DNA of 64,000 bases from Leptolinea sp. UBA5203 (GTDB lineage Bacteria; Chloroflexota; Anaerolineae; Anaerolineales; Anaerolineaceae): positions 111,848 to 175,847 of the forward strand of contig DHVR01000037.1 of NCBI GenBank assembly GCA_002412765.1, given 5' to 3'. Position 1 is the first letter of the stretch. Each line of letters starts with the position of its first letter. The translations under genes were made by a program, and so were the position numbers. The notes under the pieces are model-generated. The model made no database searches. It saw only the letters and a list, made by a program, of their open reading frames with translations, and was not told the DNA's origin. Shown here piece by piece: positions 8,256 through 15,787 of this stretch.

Positions 8256-9467
8256 TTACAATCCTACCGCTTTCTTCAACTCATCAGTGCGGTTGGTTTG
8301 TTCCCAGGTCAAATCCAGATCGTCGCGGCCAAAGTGACCGTAGGCGGCCAACTGGCGGTAGATTGGCCGGCGCAGTTTCAAATCGCGGATGATGGCACCC
8401 GGGCGCAGGTCAAAGACCTTGGCAACGGCAGCGGCGATTTTGTCGTCATCCACCAAACCGGTACCGAAGGTTTCCACATTGATGCTCATGGGATGCGCCA
8501 CACCGATGGCATAAGCCACCTGAATTTCGCAGCGCTCAGCCAAACCGGCGGCTACCACGTTCTTGGCTACCCAGCGAGCTGCATACGCAGCAGAGCGATC
8601 CACCTTGGTGCAATCCTTACCGCTGAAGGCACCGCCGCCATGACGGCCCATGCCACCGTAGGTATCCACAATGATCTTGCGGCCCGTCAAACCGGCATCG
8701 CCCAGGGGTCCGCCGATGACAAAGCGGCCGGTGGGGTTGACGTAAATCTTCAATTTGTCATCCACAAATTCCTTGGGAAGCACGGCATTGATCACGTACT
8801 TGATGACGCCGGCGCGAATATCTTCCTGGCTGACATCAGCGGCGTGCTGGGTGCTGATGACGACGGTGTCAATACGTTTGGGCTTTCCAAAGGCATATTC
8901 CACAGTCACCTGGGACTTTCCATCCGGGTAAAGCCAGGGTAGGGTGCCGTTCTTGCGCACTTCAGCCAATTTGCGGGTTAATTTATGAGCCAGATAAATC
9001 GGCATCGGCATCAAAACGGAAGTTTCGTTACAGGCAAAACCGAACATCATCCCCTGATCGCCGGCGCCCAGCTCTTCTACGTCCTTCTCGCTCATCTCAC
9101 CGCTTTTTGCTTCCAGGGCTTTGTTGACGCCCATGGCAATATCGCCGGATTGTTGAGAAATGGCGGATTGTACGCCACATGTGTCGCCGTCAAAACCTTT
9201 TTTACCGCGATCGTAGCCAATTTCGTTAACAACTTTGCGTACCAGTTCATCAAAATTGACGAAAGCTTCGGTGGTGATCTCACCCATAATCATGACGAAC
9301 CCGGTTTTGGTGGCCGTTTCGCAGGCTACCCGGGATTTGGGATCTTGTTCAATACATGCGTCCAAAACGGCATCGCTGATCTGGTCGCACATTTTGTCGG
9401 GGTGTCCCTCGGTCACAGACTCCGAGGTAAATAAATAACTTGGACTTTTCATAAATGTTGTGGTCAT
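8256..9467 (-). CDS. metK: S-adenosylmethionine synthetase
   Basis: A 403-residue protein, a normal length for MetK, which makes SAM from methionine and ATP. The N-terminal block SESVTEGHPDKMCDQISDAVLDA, the ATP-binding GAGDQGMMFGFA, and the phosphate-loop block GGGAFSGKDCTKVDRSAAYAAR are present (the last has Cys where Pro is usual). AAGGAGG lies 8 nt before the ATG. A SAM-I riboswitch precedes the gene, so SAM should repress its own synthesis. The gene has its own promoter and terminator and looks monocistronic. Confidence 0.97.
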   Translation of the reverse strand: MTTTFMKSPSYLFTSESVTEGHPDKMCDQISDAVLDACIEQDPKSRVACETATKTGFVMIMGEITTEAFVNFDELVRKVVNEIGYDRGKKGFDGDTCGVQSAISQQSGDIAMGVNKALEAKSGEMSEKDVEELGAGDQGMMFGFACNETSVLMPMPIYLAHKLTRKLAEVRKNGTLPWLYPDGKSQVTVEYAFGKPKRIDTVVISTQHAADVSQEDIRAGVIKYVINAVLPKEFVDDKLKIYVNPTGRFVIGGPLGDAGLTGRKIIVDTYGGMGRHGGGAFSGKDCTKVDRSAAYAARWVAKNVVAAGLAERCEIQVAYAIGVAHPMSINVETFGTGLVDDDKIAAAVAKVFDLRPGAIIRDLKLRRPIYRQLAAYGHFGRDDLDLTWEQTNRTDELKKAVGL

Positions 9468-9539
9468 TGGTAGAACCTCCTTAAAAGAAAATGCCCCTTT
9501 GCGGAGAACTAAGGAGCAAGCAAGAAATGGCAGTGCTTC

Positions 9540-9649
9540 CTATCTCCCAGATTTTTTCTGTCGGAATTGGCACCTTAGAATCCCCAAAATTTGGGGTTCC
9601 CAGGTTGTCGAGGTTTCATAGGGCCGGTCCCTCCACCTCTCTGGATAGT
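9540..9649 (-). promoter_or_regulatory. SAM-I (S-box) riboswitch upstream of metK
   Basis: Read on the minus strand the leader has the S-box hallmarks in order: CTATCCAGAGAGGTGGAGGG, then GGCCCTATGAAACCTCGGC-like core (CCTATGAAACCTCGACAACC), the P3 hairpin CCCCAAATTTTGGGG, AAGGTGCCAATTCC, and closing GGGAGATAG that pairs with the first CTATC. SAM binding to this aptamer normally turns expression off. The expression platform between 9539 and the metK ribosome site was not resolved with confidence. Confidence 0.93.
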
Positions 9650-9680
9650 TTTGCCTAGGGGCTATTCAATTGATTTTGCT

Positions 9681-9709
9681 ATGATATCATAGAATTATTC
9701 GACCGTCAA
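9681..9709 (-). promoter_or_regulatory. Sigma-70-type promoter of the metK leader
   Basis: On the minus strand TTGACG (9709-9704) and TATCAT (9686-9681) are 17 bp apart, placing the start about 30 nt before the riboswitch. The -10 lies in a 14-nt palindrome CTATGATATCATAG (9679-9692). Confidence 0.6.
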
Positions 9710-9798
9710 ATTGTCAAATGTCAGGGTTTTCTTATAAAAAGGTCCTAAGGGTTTTTGAAATCCTTAGGATCTGACTTTAACACTCAAACAAAATCCCC

Positions 9799-10725
9799 TT
9801 ATTCCGCTTCTGCCCGTTTGACTTGCAGCACATCAAAATCATGCGCGATGCTGGTTTGTTCAAAAACGGACTGTGCTTCCTGCAGGATATCTTTTTCCCG
9901 ATAGCGGCGTGAGATGTGGGTCAGCACGAGCTGCTTCACCCCGGCGGCTGCAGCCAATTGTGCCGCACTTAGTGCCGTCAGGTGGCCGAATTTTTTTGCC
10001 ATGTCTTTTTCTGTTTCCAGGTAGGTCGCCTCAATCACCAGCAAATCGGCATCGCGGCAGGTTTCCACCAGGTCTTCGGTGCGGCCAACATCCCCAATAT
10101 ATACCAGGCGGGTACCACGGCGATGATCGCCCAGCACCATTTCCGGCTCAATCACGCGGCCGTCCGGCAGGGTAATGGCTTTGCCCATCACCAAATCCTT
10201 GCGCCATGGACCGATTGGAATTTCCAAAGCCTCAGCTTTTTCTGGCAAAAACGGACGTTTGCCCATTTCATCGAAAACAAAGCCAAAACATCCCGAGCCG
10301 CGATGGCTGACCGGGAAAGCGGTAACCTTGAAATCCTCGGCGCTGAAGATCACACCCGGTTCGATCAAACGGAAATTAATCGGAATGGGGCTTTGCGTTC
10401 CGCGTAAAACTACCCCATAAATCAATTCCTGGATGCGTTCCAAAGCAGAATCCCCGGCAAAGATTTCCATCTCCTCCATGGTTTCCCAACGCAAAATGGT
10501 GGAGAGCAAACCACCCAGGCCAAGGATATGGTCCAAGTGTCCATGCGTGATAAAAATGCGATTCAGACGCTTAAAACCCACACCCGATTTTAAAATCTGG
10601 CGCTGGGTACCTTCCCCACAATCCACCAGAAAGCGATATTCGTCATGCTTGATCAATTGAGAGGGTAATCCCCTGCGGATGGAGGGGGCCGAAGCCGATG
10701 TGCCTAAAAAGGTGATTTCAAACAA
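9799..10725 (-). CDS. rnz: Ribonuclease Z, tRNA 3' processing
   Basis: A 308-residue metallo-beta-lactamase-fold nuclease, the usual length of the short RNase Z form. Zinc ligands H61, H63, D65 and H66 are in THGHLDH, with later ligands in the YIGDVG and LTHISRRY segments. The N-terminal FLGTSASAPS is characteristic. RNase Z removes 3' trailers from pre-tRNAs, which fits the tRNA genes in this window not encoding CCA. Upstream spacing to the DUF362 gene is 162 bp with a stem-loop between them, so separate transcription is likely. Confidence 0.93.
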   Translation of the reverse strand: MFEITFLGTSASAPSIRRGLPSQLIKHDEYRFLVDCGEGTQRQILKSGVGFKRLNRIFITHGHLDHILGLGGLLSTILRWETMEEMEIFAGDSALERIQELIYGVVLRGTQSPIPINFRLIEPGVIFSAEDFKVTAFPVSHRGSGCFGFVFDEMGKRPFLPEKAEALEIPIGPWRKDLVMGKAITLPDGRVIEPEMVLGDHRRGTRLVYIGDVGRTEDLVETCRDADLLVIEATYLETEKDMAKKFGHLTALSAAQLAAAAGVKQLVLTHISRRYREKDILQEAQSVFEQTSIAHDFDVLQVKRAEAE

Positions 10726-10786
10726 AGGGTGTTTGCTTCCTTTCTGATTTTTCCTAATTGTACCAGAGCTTGACCGCCGTCACTAA

Positions 10787-10807
10787 GATTGGGGTTGCAC
10801 CCCAATC
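10787..10807. terminator. Stem-loop between DUF362 gene and rnz
   Basis: GATTGGGG-TTGCA-CCCCAATC forms an 8-bp perfect stem. There is no T run on either side, so it may be a weak terminator or an mRNA processing or stability element. Confidence 0.3.
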
Positions 10808-10887
10808 CTTGGGATCAGAGCTCACCCTTTATGAATGAATCCAAATGCGCAGAGTTTTTCTAGATAGCTAACAACGTACCTTTGCTC

Positions 10888-12012
10888 TCAGATCCTTTCT
10901 TTGGCATGCACCAAACATCCCTGCTGTTGATACTGCTGGAACATTTGCCCCCAGGTGGTAGTCTCCCGCCAATGGGCTGCCTTGGCTTTATATTTCAGCG
11001 GCCAGTAGAGAAAATCCTGCTCCACTTCGCCGATAAAAGTCGGGATGATCACGATCGGTGTATGCAGCACCAGTTTCTGGAAAACCCGGGTCGGGCCGTA
11101 CCAGGCCAGCCAGGCGAGAAAGCTGTGCGAGTTTTTGCCTACATGAAAATTCCAGTTCTCTCCGCTGATGTCGTCCCCCAACAGTTCGATTTCCCGTGGA
11201 TCGCCGCAGCCCAGTCCCTGTTCATGCGCCAAGCGGATGTATTCGATCTTCATGGGATCAAAGCCCATCAGCTTAGCCGCCACGGCGTCAATGGACACCT
11301 GATCTGCCGAGGCCAGGATGATATTCTTGACAATGGGCTGCACCATGCGCGGACCGGCGCCGTCGCCTGCCGTAGTGCCGTCCATCATGGCAAAGATGCC
11401 GGGGTGGATCTCCTTTTGAATGGTCAACAAATCCACCAGAGTCTGGTGAATCCAGCTGTGAGTATAATGGCGGTATTTGGTCAACAGCCCGCCAAAGGCA
11501 TTTTTCATAGCCCCGGTGGTTGTGGTGTACATGTGAGTTTTAACAGTCGGTAGATGGACGATATTCTTGCCCATGAAATAATCCGGGATACGGATTCCTT
11601 CAGGATAAATATGGTCCAGCACCAGCATTTTGGTTTTGGGTTGGTAGGTAATCCAGCTCATATCCTGCGGACGGAAGTTATAGCGCACCGGAATGTCGTG
11701 TTCTTTGAAAATCGGCAGGTAGCCGTTCAAGTCCTCGCCTTTGAAGGCATTGGTGACCACCGTCTGGTTTTGCACGCAAACCAGGTCATTGAAACCCGCC
11801 TGACGCAGCGCCAGAATGGAACCTTCCAGTTGCCAGGGTGTGGTATTGGTGCCCGGCATGGGAAAATGCCAGGTGATGTTGTCCTTGAGAATAGTGGTTA
11901 TTCCAGGCTGGAGCGCCTGCACCCCGCCTGCCAGATTAAATAAACGTTGATAGTCCTGCAGCACAGTCTCAGGGTTTGTACGAAGGACAGCTACTTGCGA
12001 TTTATTGGACAT
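10888..12012 (-). CDS. DUF362-domain protein
   Basis: A 374-residue protein with DUF362 hallmarks: IVHLPTVKTHMYTTTTGAMKNAFGGL, the HSWIHQTLVDLL segment, AMMDGTTAGDGAGPR and ASADQVSIDAVAAKLMGFDP. Domains of this type occur alone or fused to ferredoxins, and their reaction is not established. No ferredoxin Cys cluster is present here, and no signal peptide, so it is cytoplasmic. Neighbours are rnz downstream and a repeat-rich gap upstream, giving no pathway clue. Confidence 0.82.
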   Translation of the reverse strand: MSNKSQVAVLRTNPETVLQDYQRLFNLAGGVQALQPGITTILKDNITWHFPMPGTNTTPWQLEGSILALRQAGFNDLVCVQNQTVVTNAFKGEDLNGYLPIFKEHDIPVRYNFRPQDMSWITYQPKTKMLVLDHIYPEGIRIPDYFMGKNIVHLPTVKTHMYTTTTGAMKNAFGGLLTKYRHYTHSWIHQTLVDLLTIQKEIHPGIFAMMDGTTAGDGAGPRMVQPIVKNIILASADQVSIDAVAAKLMGFDPMKIEYIRLAHEQGLGCGDPREIELLGDDISGENWNFHVGKNSHSFLAWLAWYGPTRVFQKLVLHTPIVIIPTFIGEVEQDFLYWPLKYKAKAAHWRETTTWGQMFQQYQQQGCLVHAKERI

Positions 12013-12281
12013 GGTATCTCCCCGGGATCAATCAAACCTCTTTGCCGCATTCCAGCAGCAAAGTGCCTATTAAAGTAGTTTAGCACCTTTGTAAATCATA
12101 AAAAAGAGCAGATTCAAATCATTCCGATTCATTGAATTGAAGTATCCATGTGAGTAAAACCACAGCGCAAACAAACTTCGTTCTAATGAAAACTGGGCAG
12201 TTGTGAAAAAACATCTATCCATGGTTTCGTTGTAGTCGTGTCATTGCGAGCCCCATTTTGCGATGTTCTGAGTTCATCATA

Positions 12282-12540
12282 GTGGGGCGTGGCAATCTCC
12301 ACGCATTCAGGATTTCCCTTCAAATTGGTTTAGGTGTTAATTTGTTTCTTAGGAGGCCCATTCGGCGTTTCACAGGGTTCATTTTTGCGGGGCGTGGCAA
12401 CCTCCACGCATTCAGGATTTCTCTTCAAATTGGTTAGGTGTCTATTTGTTTCTTTGGAGCCCCATACAACGCTGTCCCTAATTCATTTTAGCGGGGTGGC
12501 CTGTACCCCGAAGGGGTAGGCAATCTCCACGATTGATGGA
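12282..12540. repeat. Imperfect 104-bp tandem repeat, 2.5 copies
   Basis: Copies begin at 12282, 12387 and 12491. Each starts with G(T/C)GGGG(C)GTGGC and continues with CAATCTCCACG and, in the first two, CATTCAGGATTTC and CTTCAAATTGGTT before GTTTCTT(A/T)GGAG. A TCATTGCGAGCCCC element precedes the first copy. Copies 1 and 2 are nearly identical; copy 3 is degraded. Confidence 0.8.
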
Positions 12541-12840
12541 ATTTCATTAGAATTATCAAAGATAATCGTAACGAAAGCTCTCAATTTATTTATTGAATTC
12601 TCGGCTGGCGTTGAGCGTCGCCCTGAGTTTATCGAAGGGATTGCCGCGTCGGGCAAAATGCGCCCTTCTCGCTATGACACTAATGGCTTCATACTCTGCG
12701 GCATACAACCGTGTCATTCCGAGTAAATCCATAGCACTAACTCTCTTCATTATGCTTCTTAGAAGGGCTGCAAGCAAAGTTCATCTACTAGTATGGATGA
12801 ATTATTATAATTTTGGGTTAGTTTGAATGTGAGGGCTTTA

Positions 12841-12885
12841 AATGATAAGCGCCTGAGTGAGGGGGGCACCCAGGTGCTTATCATT
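12841..12885. repeat. Long imperfect stem-loop
   Basis: AATGATAAGC-G-CCTG pairs with CAGG-T-GCTTATCATT, leaving a G-rich loop. There is no T run, and no gene ends beside it; it may be a structural repeat or an extracted mobile palindrome. Confidence 0.5.
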
Positions 12886-13072
12886 TATAAGTCTATCAAA
12901 GTTTTTTTCAAGACGCAAGTGTTTTTTACTCATAATTTACTCATTCTATGATATTTCTTATACATGATTACAAGTTTATTAATTCGTCCCTGAGGGCGTG
13001 AAATCCCAGGGTAGATGTGATATGATGTTCTAACAATATGGATAATATTTATCTTATATTGAAAGGAAACTA

Positions 13073-13264
13073 ATGACAACCTTAAACGCAATTTACCCTT
13101 TGATCCTCCTCATGGCCGTGATGGGCATGTTGATCTACTCCTTTGTGAGACTGGAAGTAAACAATACCAGACTGCAGCCCAAAGCCATTCCGATCAAATC
13201 CTCCCAGGATGTTGTTGAACAAATTAAGAAATCGGATTTGGATTCGTATTGGAGGGAAGGATGA
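13073..13264 (+). CDS. Small single-pass membrane protein coupled to MsrA
   Basis: A 63-residue protein with one strong transmembrane helix (about 6-26, AIYPLILLMAVMGMLIYSFVR split by few polar residues) and a polar C-terminal tail. GAAAGGAAAC precedes the ATG. Its stop overlaps the ATG of the MsrA gene (ATGA at 13261-13264), and GGAGGGAAGG just before that serves as the MsrA ribosome site, so the two are translationally coupled. I do not recognise the family. It could anchor or reduce the MsrA, but it has no cysteine, so an electron-transfer role is unlikely. Confidence 0.65.
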   Translation: MTTLNAIYPLILLMAVMGMLIYSFVRLEVNNTRLQPKAIPIKSSQDVVEQIKKSDLDSYWREG

Positions 13265-13893
13265 CAGAGTCTCAAATTAACTTCCAAACCGCAACCTTTG
13301 GCATGGGTTGATTCTGGGGACCAGACGCCCGGTTCGGGAGTCTTCCAGGCGTGCTTCGTACCCGCGTAGGGTATGCCGGGGGAACCGCCCCCTCACCCAC
13401 CTATCGTACACTGGGTGATCATACGGAAACCTTGCAGATTGATTTCGATCCGCAGATGATTTCCTACAAAGAATTATTGGATGTGTTTTGGAATGAGCAT
13501 GAACCTGCTGCCCCGGCTTATTCGCGTCAGTACCGTTCCCTGATTCTTGTCCATGATGCACTTCAGCAGCAGATAGCGGAAAAGAGCAAAACAGAACAGG
13601 AAAAGCTGACGGGTGTAAAGTACCATACTGCCATTGAGACTTTGCAGATATTTTACCTGGCGGAGAATTATCATCAGAAATATTACCTGCGCCAGCGATC
13701 CAGCCTGATGCACGATCTGCTAATTGCCTATCCGGACGAGCCATCGTTCATTAATGCCACTCTCTCTGCCCGCCTGAATGCGGTTGCCGGAGGACACACC
13801 AGCGAATCTCTATTGCAGGAACTGGCAGCCAGCCCGTTGCTTTCCGAAAACACAAAATTACGTCTCGCTGGCAACAAATTCGCCAATTTCTAG
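13261..13893 (+). CDS. msrA: Peptide-methionine (S)-S-oxide reductase, predicted selenoprotein
   Basis: Read with UGA as selenocysteine this is a 210-residue MsrA: MTESQINFQTATFGMGU then FWGPDARFG. TGA 13309-13311 stands exactly where the family has its catalytic Cys (GCFWG). The rest matches MsrA with no other stop: RVGYAGGTAPSPTYRTLGDHTE, then FDPQMISYKELLDVFWNEHEP. A hairpin follows the TGA at 13323-13343. The protein has no cysteine at all, so Sec17 would be its only redox residue and the usual resolving cysteines are missing. MsrA reduces methionine-S-sulfoxide in proteins. Annotation software would start the gene downstream of the TGA (13351). The alternative is a nonsense mutation in a dead gene, which the intact 194 codons argue against. 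Confidence 0.82.
13323..13343 (+). promoter_or_regulatory. SECIS-like hairpin downstream of the msrA UGA
   Basis: AGAC-G-CCCG-GTT-CGGG-A-GTCT: two 4-bp helices separated by a G/A mismatch, with the loop starting GGTT at 13331. The loop begins 19 nt after the TGA, inside the 16-37 nt range described for bacterial SECIS elements, and a leading G pair in the loop is typical of SelB recognition. Function is predicted. Confidence 0.7.
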
Positions 13894-13907
13894 ATAAAAG
13901 GGTTATT

Positions 13908-13947
13908 AAAAACGTAGAAGCAATTCATGAATTGCCACTACGTTTTT
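13908..13947. terminator. Bidirectional palindromic hairpin between msrA and zur
   Basis: AAAAACGTAG-AAG-CAATTCA with TGAATTG-CCA-CTACGTTTTT: 17 of 20 positions pair, with A/T runs at both ends, between two converging genes. The core is the same palindrome found at 41007-41060. Confidence 0.8.
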
Positions 13948-13983
13948 AACAAACTCTCTCTGTATTTTCAAACCCAGGTCAAT

Positions 13984-14436
13984 CTACAATCTGCCAGGGA
14001 TACAAGTCGGGCAATAGCCAAACAATTCCAGGATATGGCCACTCAAAGCGATTCCGTATTCTTCAGCAACTTGCGTCAAATGGAAATCCAGGGGGCAAGT
14101 ATCCAATTCGGTCACCTTATGGCATTCAGGACAGATGATATGGGCGTGGTGACCATTCTCTGGCATCAGCACAAATTCCGGGGTGCTGGCAGATACATAA
14201 GTGGGGCGGATAATCGCCAGGCTGCAAAGCAAATCCAATACTCGAAATACGCTAGCTCGGCCAATCGAAGCATCCAGTTCGTGAACCTTTTCCAGAATCA
14301 CGGCCGAGGTACAATGGCCCGGCAGCTCACATAAGGCTTGCAGGACGGTCATCCGTGCAAGGGTTAATTTGTAACCAGCAGAGGATAATCGTTGGACAAA
14401 AACCGAAATTTCAGGATTGGAATGCTCGTGTGTCAT
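13984..14436 (-). CDS. zur: Fur-family zinc-responsive regulator (Zur-type)
   Basis: A 150-residue Fur-family repressor: winged-helix N-terminus (SSAGYKLTLARMTVLQALCEL ... GRASVFRVLDLLCSLAIIRPTY), then HHAHIICPECHKVTELD and a C-terminal CPTC. The two CxxC pairs form the structural zinc site. It lies 6 bp after znuA on the same strand, so the pair is an operon and the zinc reading comes from this link; Fur, Zur and other paralogues are hard to tell apart by sequence alone. A palindrome upstream of znuA is the likely binding site. Confidence 0.8.
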   Translation of the reverse strand: MTHEHSNPEISVFVQRLSSAGYKLTLARMTVLQALCELPGHCTSAVILEKVHELDASIGRASVFRVLDLLCSLAIIRPTYVSASTPEFVLMPENGHHAHIICPECHKVTELDTCPLDFHLTQVAEEYGIALSGHILELFGYCPTCIPGRL

Positions 14437-14442
14437 TAAAGA

Positions 14443-15351
14443 TTATTCTAACCCCTTAAGGAAAGCCTCACCAGCCTTTTGCATATTTGCCAGCCAGTCT
14501 TCCTCAAGATCACTGATCAGGACCACTTCTCCATCAATTTCTTCTGCCAATGCTTCTGCAGAACGGGTACTGAATTCAGGTTGTGCAAAAATCACATGAA
14601 TATTCTCCGTTCTGGCATGTTCAATCAATTCAGCTAATTCCAAAGCACTGGGTTCGGTACCACCGATCTCCACAGCAATCTCAGTCAATCCATACTCATC
14701 TGCAAAATATCCCCAGGCGGGATGGTAGACCATGAAAGTCTTGTTGGTAGTCTTTGCAAAGTCAGCTTTTAAGGTCTGATCCAAGGCTTCTATATCTGCC
14801 AGGAAAGCGTTGAGATTCTCCGCATATGCCTGTGCATTCTCAGGATATTGCGCGGCCAAGGTGTCAGAAATAATTTTGCATTGCTGAGCTACAAGACGGG
14901 GGGACAGCCAGATGTGCGGGTCCAATTCCCCTTCTTCCTCATGCTCCGCCTCTGTTTCTTCTTCCCCTTCGTGATGATGTTCTGTGCTAAGACGTTTGAC
15001 AATGCCCTCTGCGGTATTAACCACTTTCAGGTTGGGGTTGATATCGGCGATACGGCTCAGCCAGTTTACTTCAAAGGGCGCATCAATACTGAAATAAAGG
15101 TCCGTGTCCGATAGCATTTGCATCTGGGCTGGTTTGGGTTCATAGGTATGAGGTTCCGCACCGGGTTCCACCATTACCACAACGTTTACAGTATCCCCAG
15201 CGATACGTTCCACAAAGTACTTCTGAGGCACAATGGAAACAAAAATAACCGGTTTTTCATTCTTAGTTTGAGCAGGGCTTTTAACCTGACAAGCCCCAAA
15301 CAACAGCAAGAATAGCAGAGCTATGCTCGTTAATAACCAAAAGCGCTTCAT
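14443..15351 (-). CDS. znuA: Zinc ABC transporter substrate-binding lipoprotein
   Basis: A 302-residue protein of the cluster A-I metal-binding family. It has a lipobox FGAC (Cys21), the metal ligand in EPHTYEPKP, a His/Glu-rich loop (about 121-142, EHHHEGEEETEAEHEEEGELDPHIWL) typical of zinc rather than manganese binders, later ligands in MVYHPAWGYFADEYGL, and E-rich IFAQPEFS. It delivers zinc to a membrane permease. Only the regulator gene follows; the permease and ATPase genes (znuB, znuC) are absent from the window and must lie elsewhere. Confidence 0.88.
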   Translation of the reverse strand: MKRFWLLTSIALLFLLLFGACQVKSPAQTKNEKPVIFVSIVPQKYFVERIAGDTVNVVVMVEPGAEPHTYEPKPAQMQMLSDTDLYFSIDAPFEVNWLSRIADINPNLKVVNTAEGIVKRLSTEHHHEGEEETEAEHEEEGELDPHIWLSPRLVAQQCKIISDTLAAQYPENAQAYAENLNAFLADIEALDQTLKADFAKTTNKTFMVYHPAWGYFADEYGLTEIAVEIGGTEPSALELAELIEHARTENIHVIFAQPEFSTRSAEALAEEIDGEVVLISDLEEDWLANMQKAGEAFLKGLE

Positions 15352-15367
15352 AAAACCTCCATCTAAT

Positions 15368-15382
15368 TGATACTAAGTATCA
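15368..15382 (-). promoter_or_regulatory. Candidate Zur box upstream of znuA
   Basis: TGATAC-TAA-GTATCA is a perfect palindrome 17 bp before the znuA start; with flanking AAT and TTT the match extends to 9-3-9 with one mismatch. This resembles Fur/Zur-type AT-rich boxes. Confidence 0.6.
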
Positions 15383-15442
15383 TTTAGATAAGAATATCAA
15401 AGAGGAAAAGAGTTGTCAAGGTCATTTTGTTGGCTATGTTCC

Positions 15443-15775
15443 CGTTGGCCGAGCTTGTCGAGGCCCCGAATGCGGGCTTCCCTGCTGGGATATTGCCAAA
15501 GTCCAGTTCGTGTAATTTCACCCTTCGACAAGCTCAGGGAACGATATTACGCCGTTGGGTGAGCTTGTCGAACCCCCGTATGCTAGATTACATGCTTGCA
15601 CATTGCCAAAGTCCAGTTCGTGTAATTTAACCCTTCGACGGAGCTCAGGGAGCAGATGGACCTCGTTGGCTGAGCTTGTCGAAGCCCTGCATGCGGGCTT
15701 CCCTGCTGGAGTATTGCCAAAGTCCAGATTGTATAATTTTTCCCTTCGACAAGCTCAGGGAACTGATGACGGTGT
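15443..15775. repeat. Three-copy 110-bp tandem repeat
   Basis: Copies start at 15443, 15553 and 15664 with CGTTGG(C/G)(C/T)GAGCTTGTCGA, share ATTGCCAAAGTCCAG and GTAATTT, and close with CCCTTCGAC(AAG or GGAG)CTCAGGG. The opening and closing pieces are partial inverted repeats, so each unit can fold. The array fills the znuA-SDR gap together with the znuA promoter. Confidence 0.85.
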
Positions 15776-15787
15776 TGGACAAGCATT

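Larger units (their letters stand above)
12013..13072. other. Long intergenic region filled with repeats
   Basis: No credible gene. It holds a 104-bp imperfect tandem repeat (12282-12540), a CCCTGAGTTTATCGAAGGG-type element of the family seen at 15443-15780 (about 12622-12640), and a long stem-loop at 12841-12885. The start of the 63-residue ORF at 13073 follows. Confidence 0.7.

Noticed and set aside
8220..9434. Plus-strand frames across metK
   Set aside because: Shadows of a fully conserved metK on the minus strand.
13351..13893. msrA starting downstream of the TGA, or msrA as a dead gene
   Set aside because: A start at 13351 loses the active site and has no ribosome site; the frame after the TGA is intact and a SECIS-like hairpin is present, so a Sec codon fits better.
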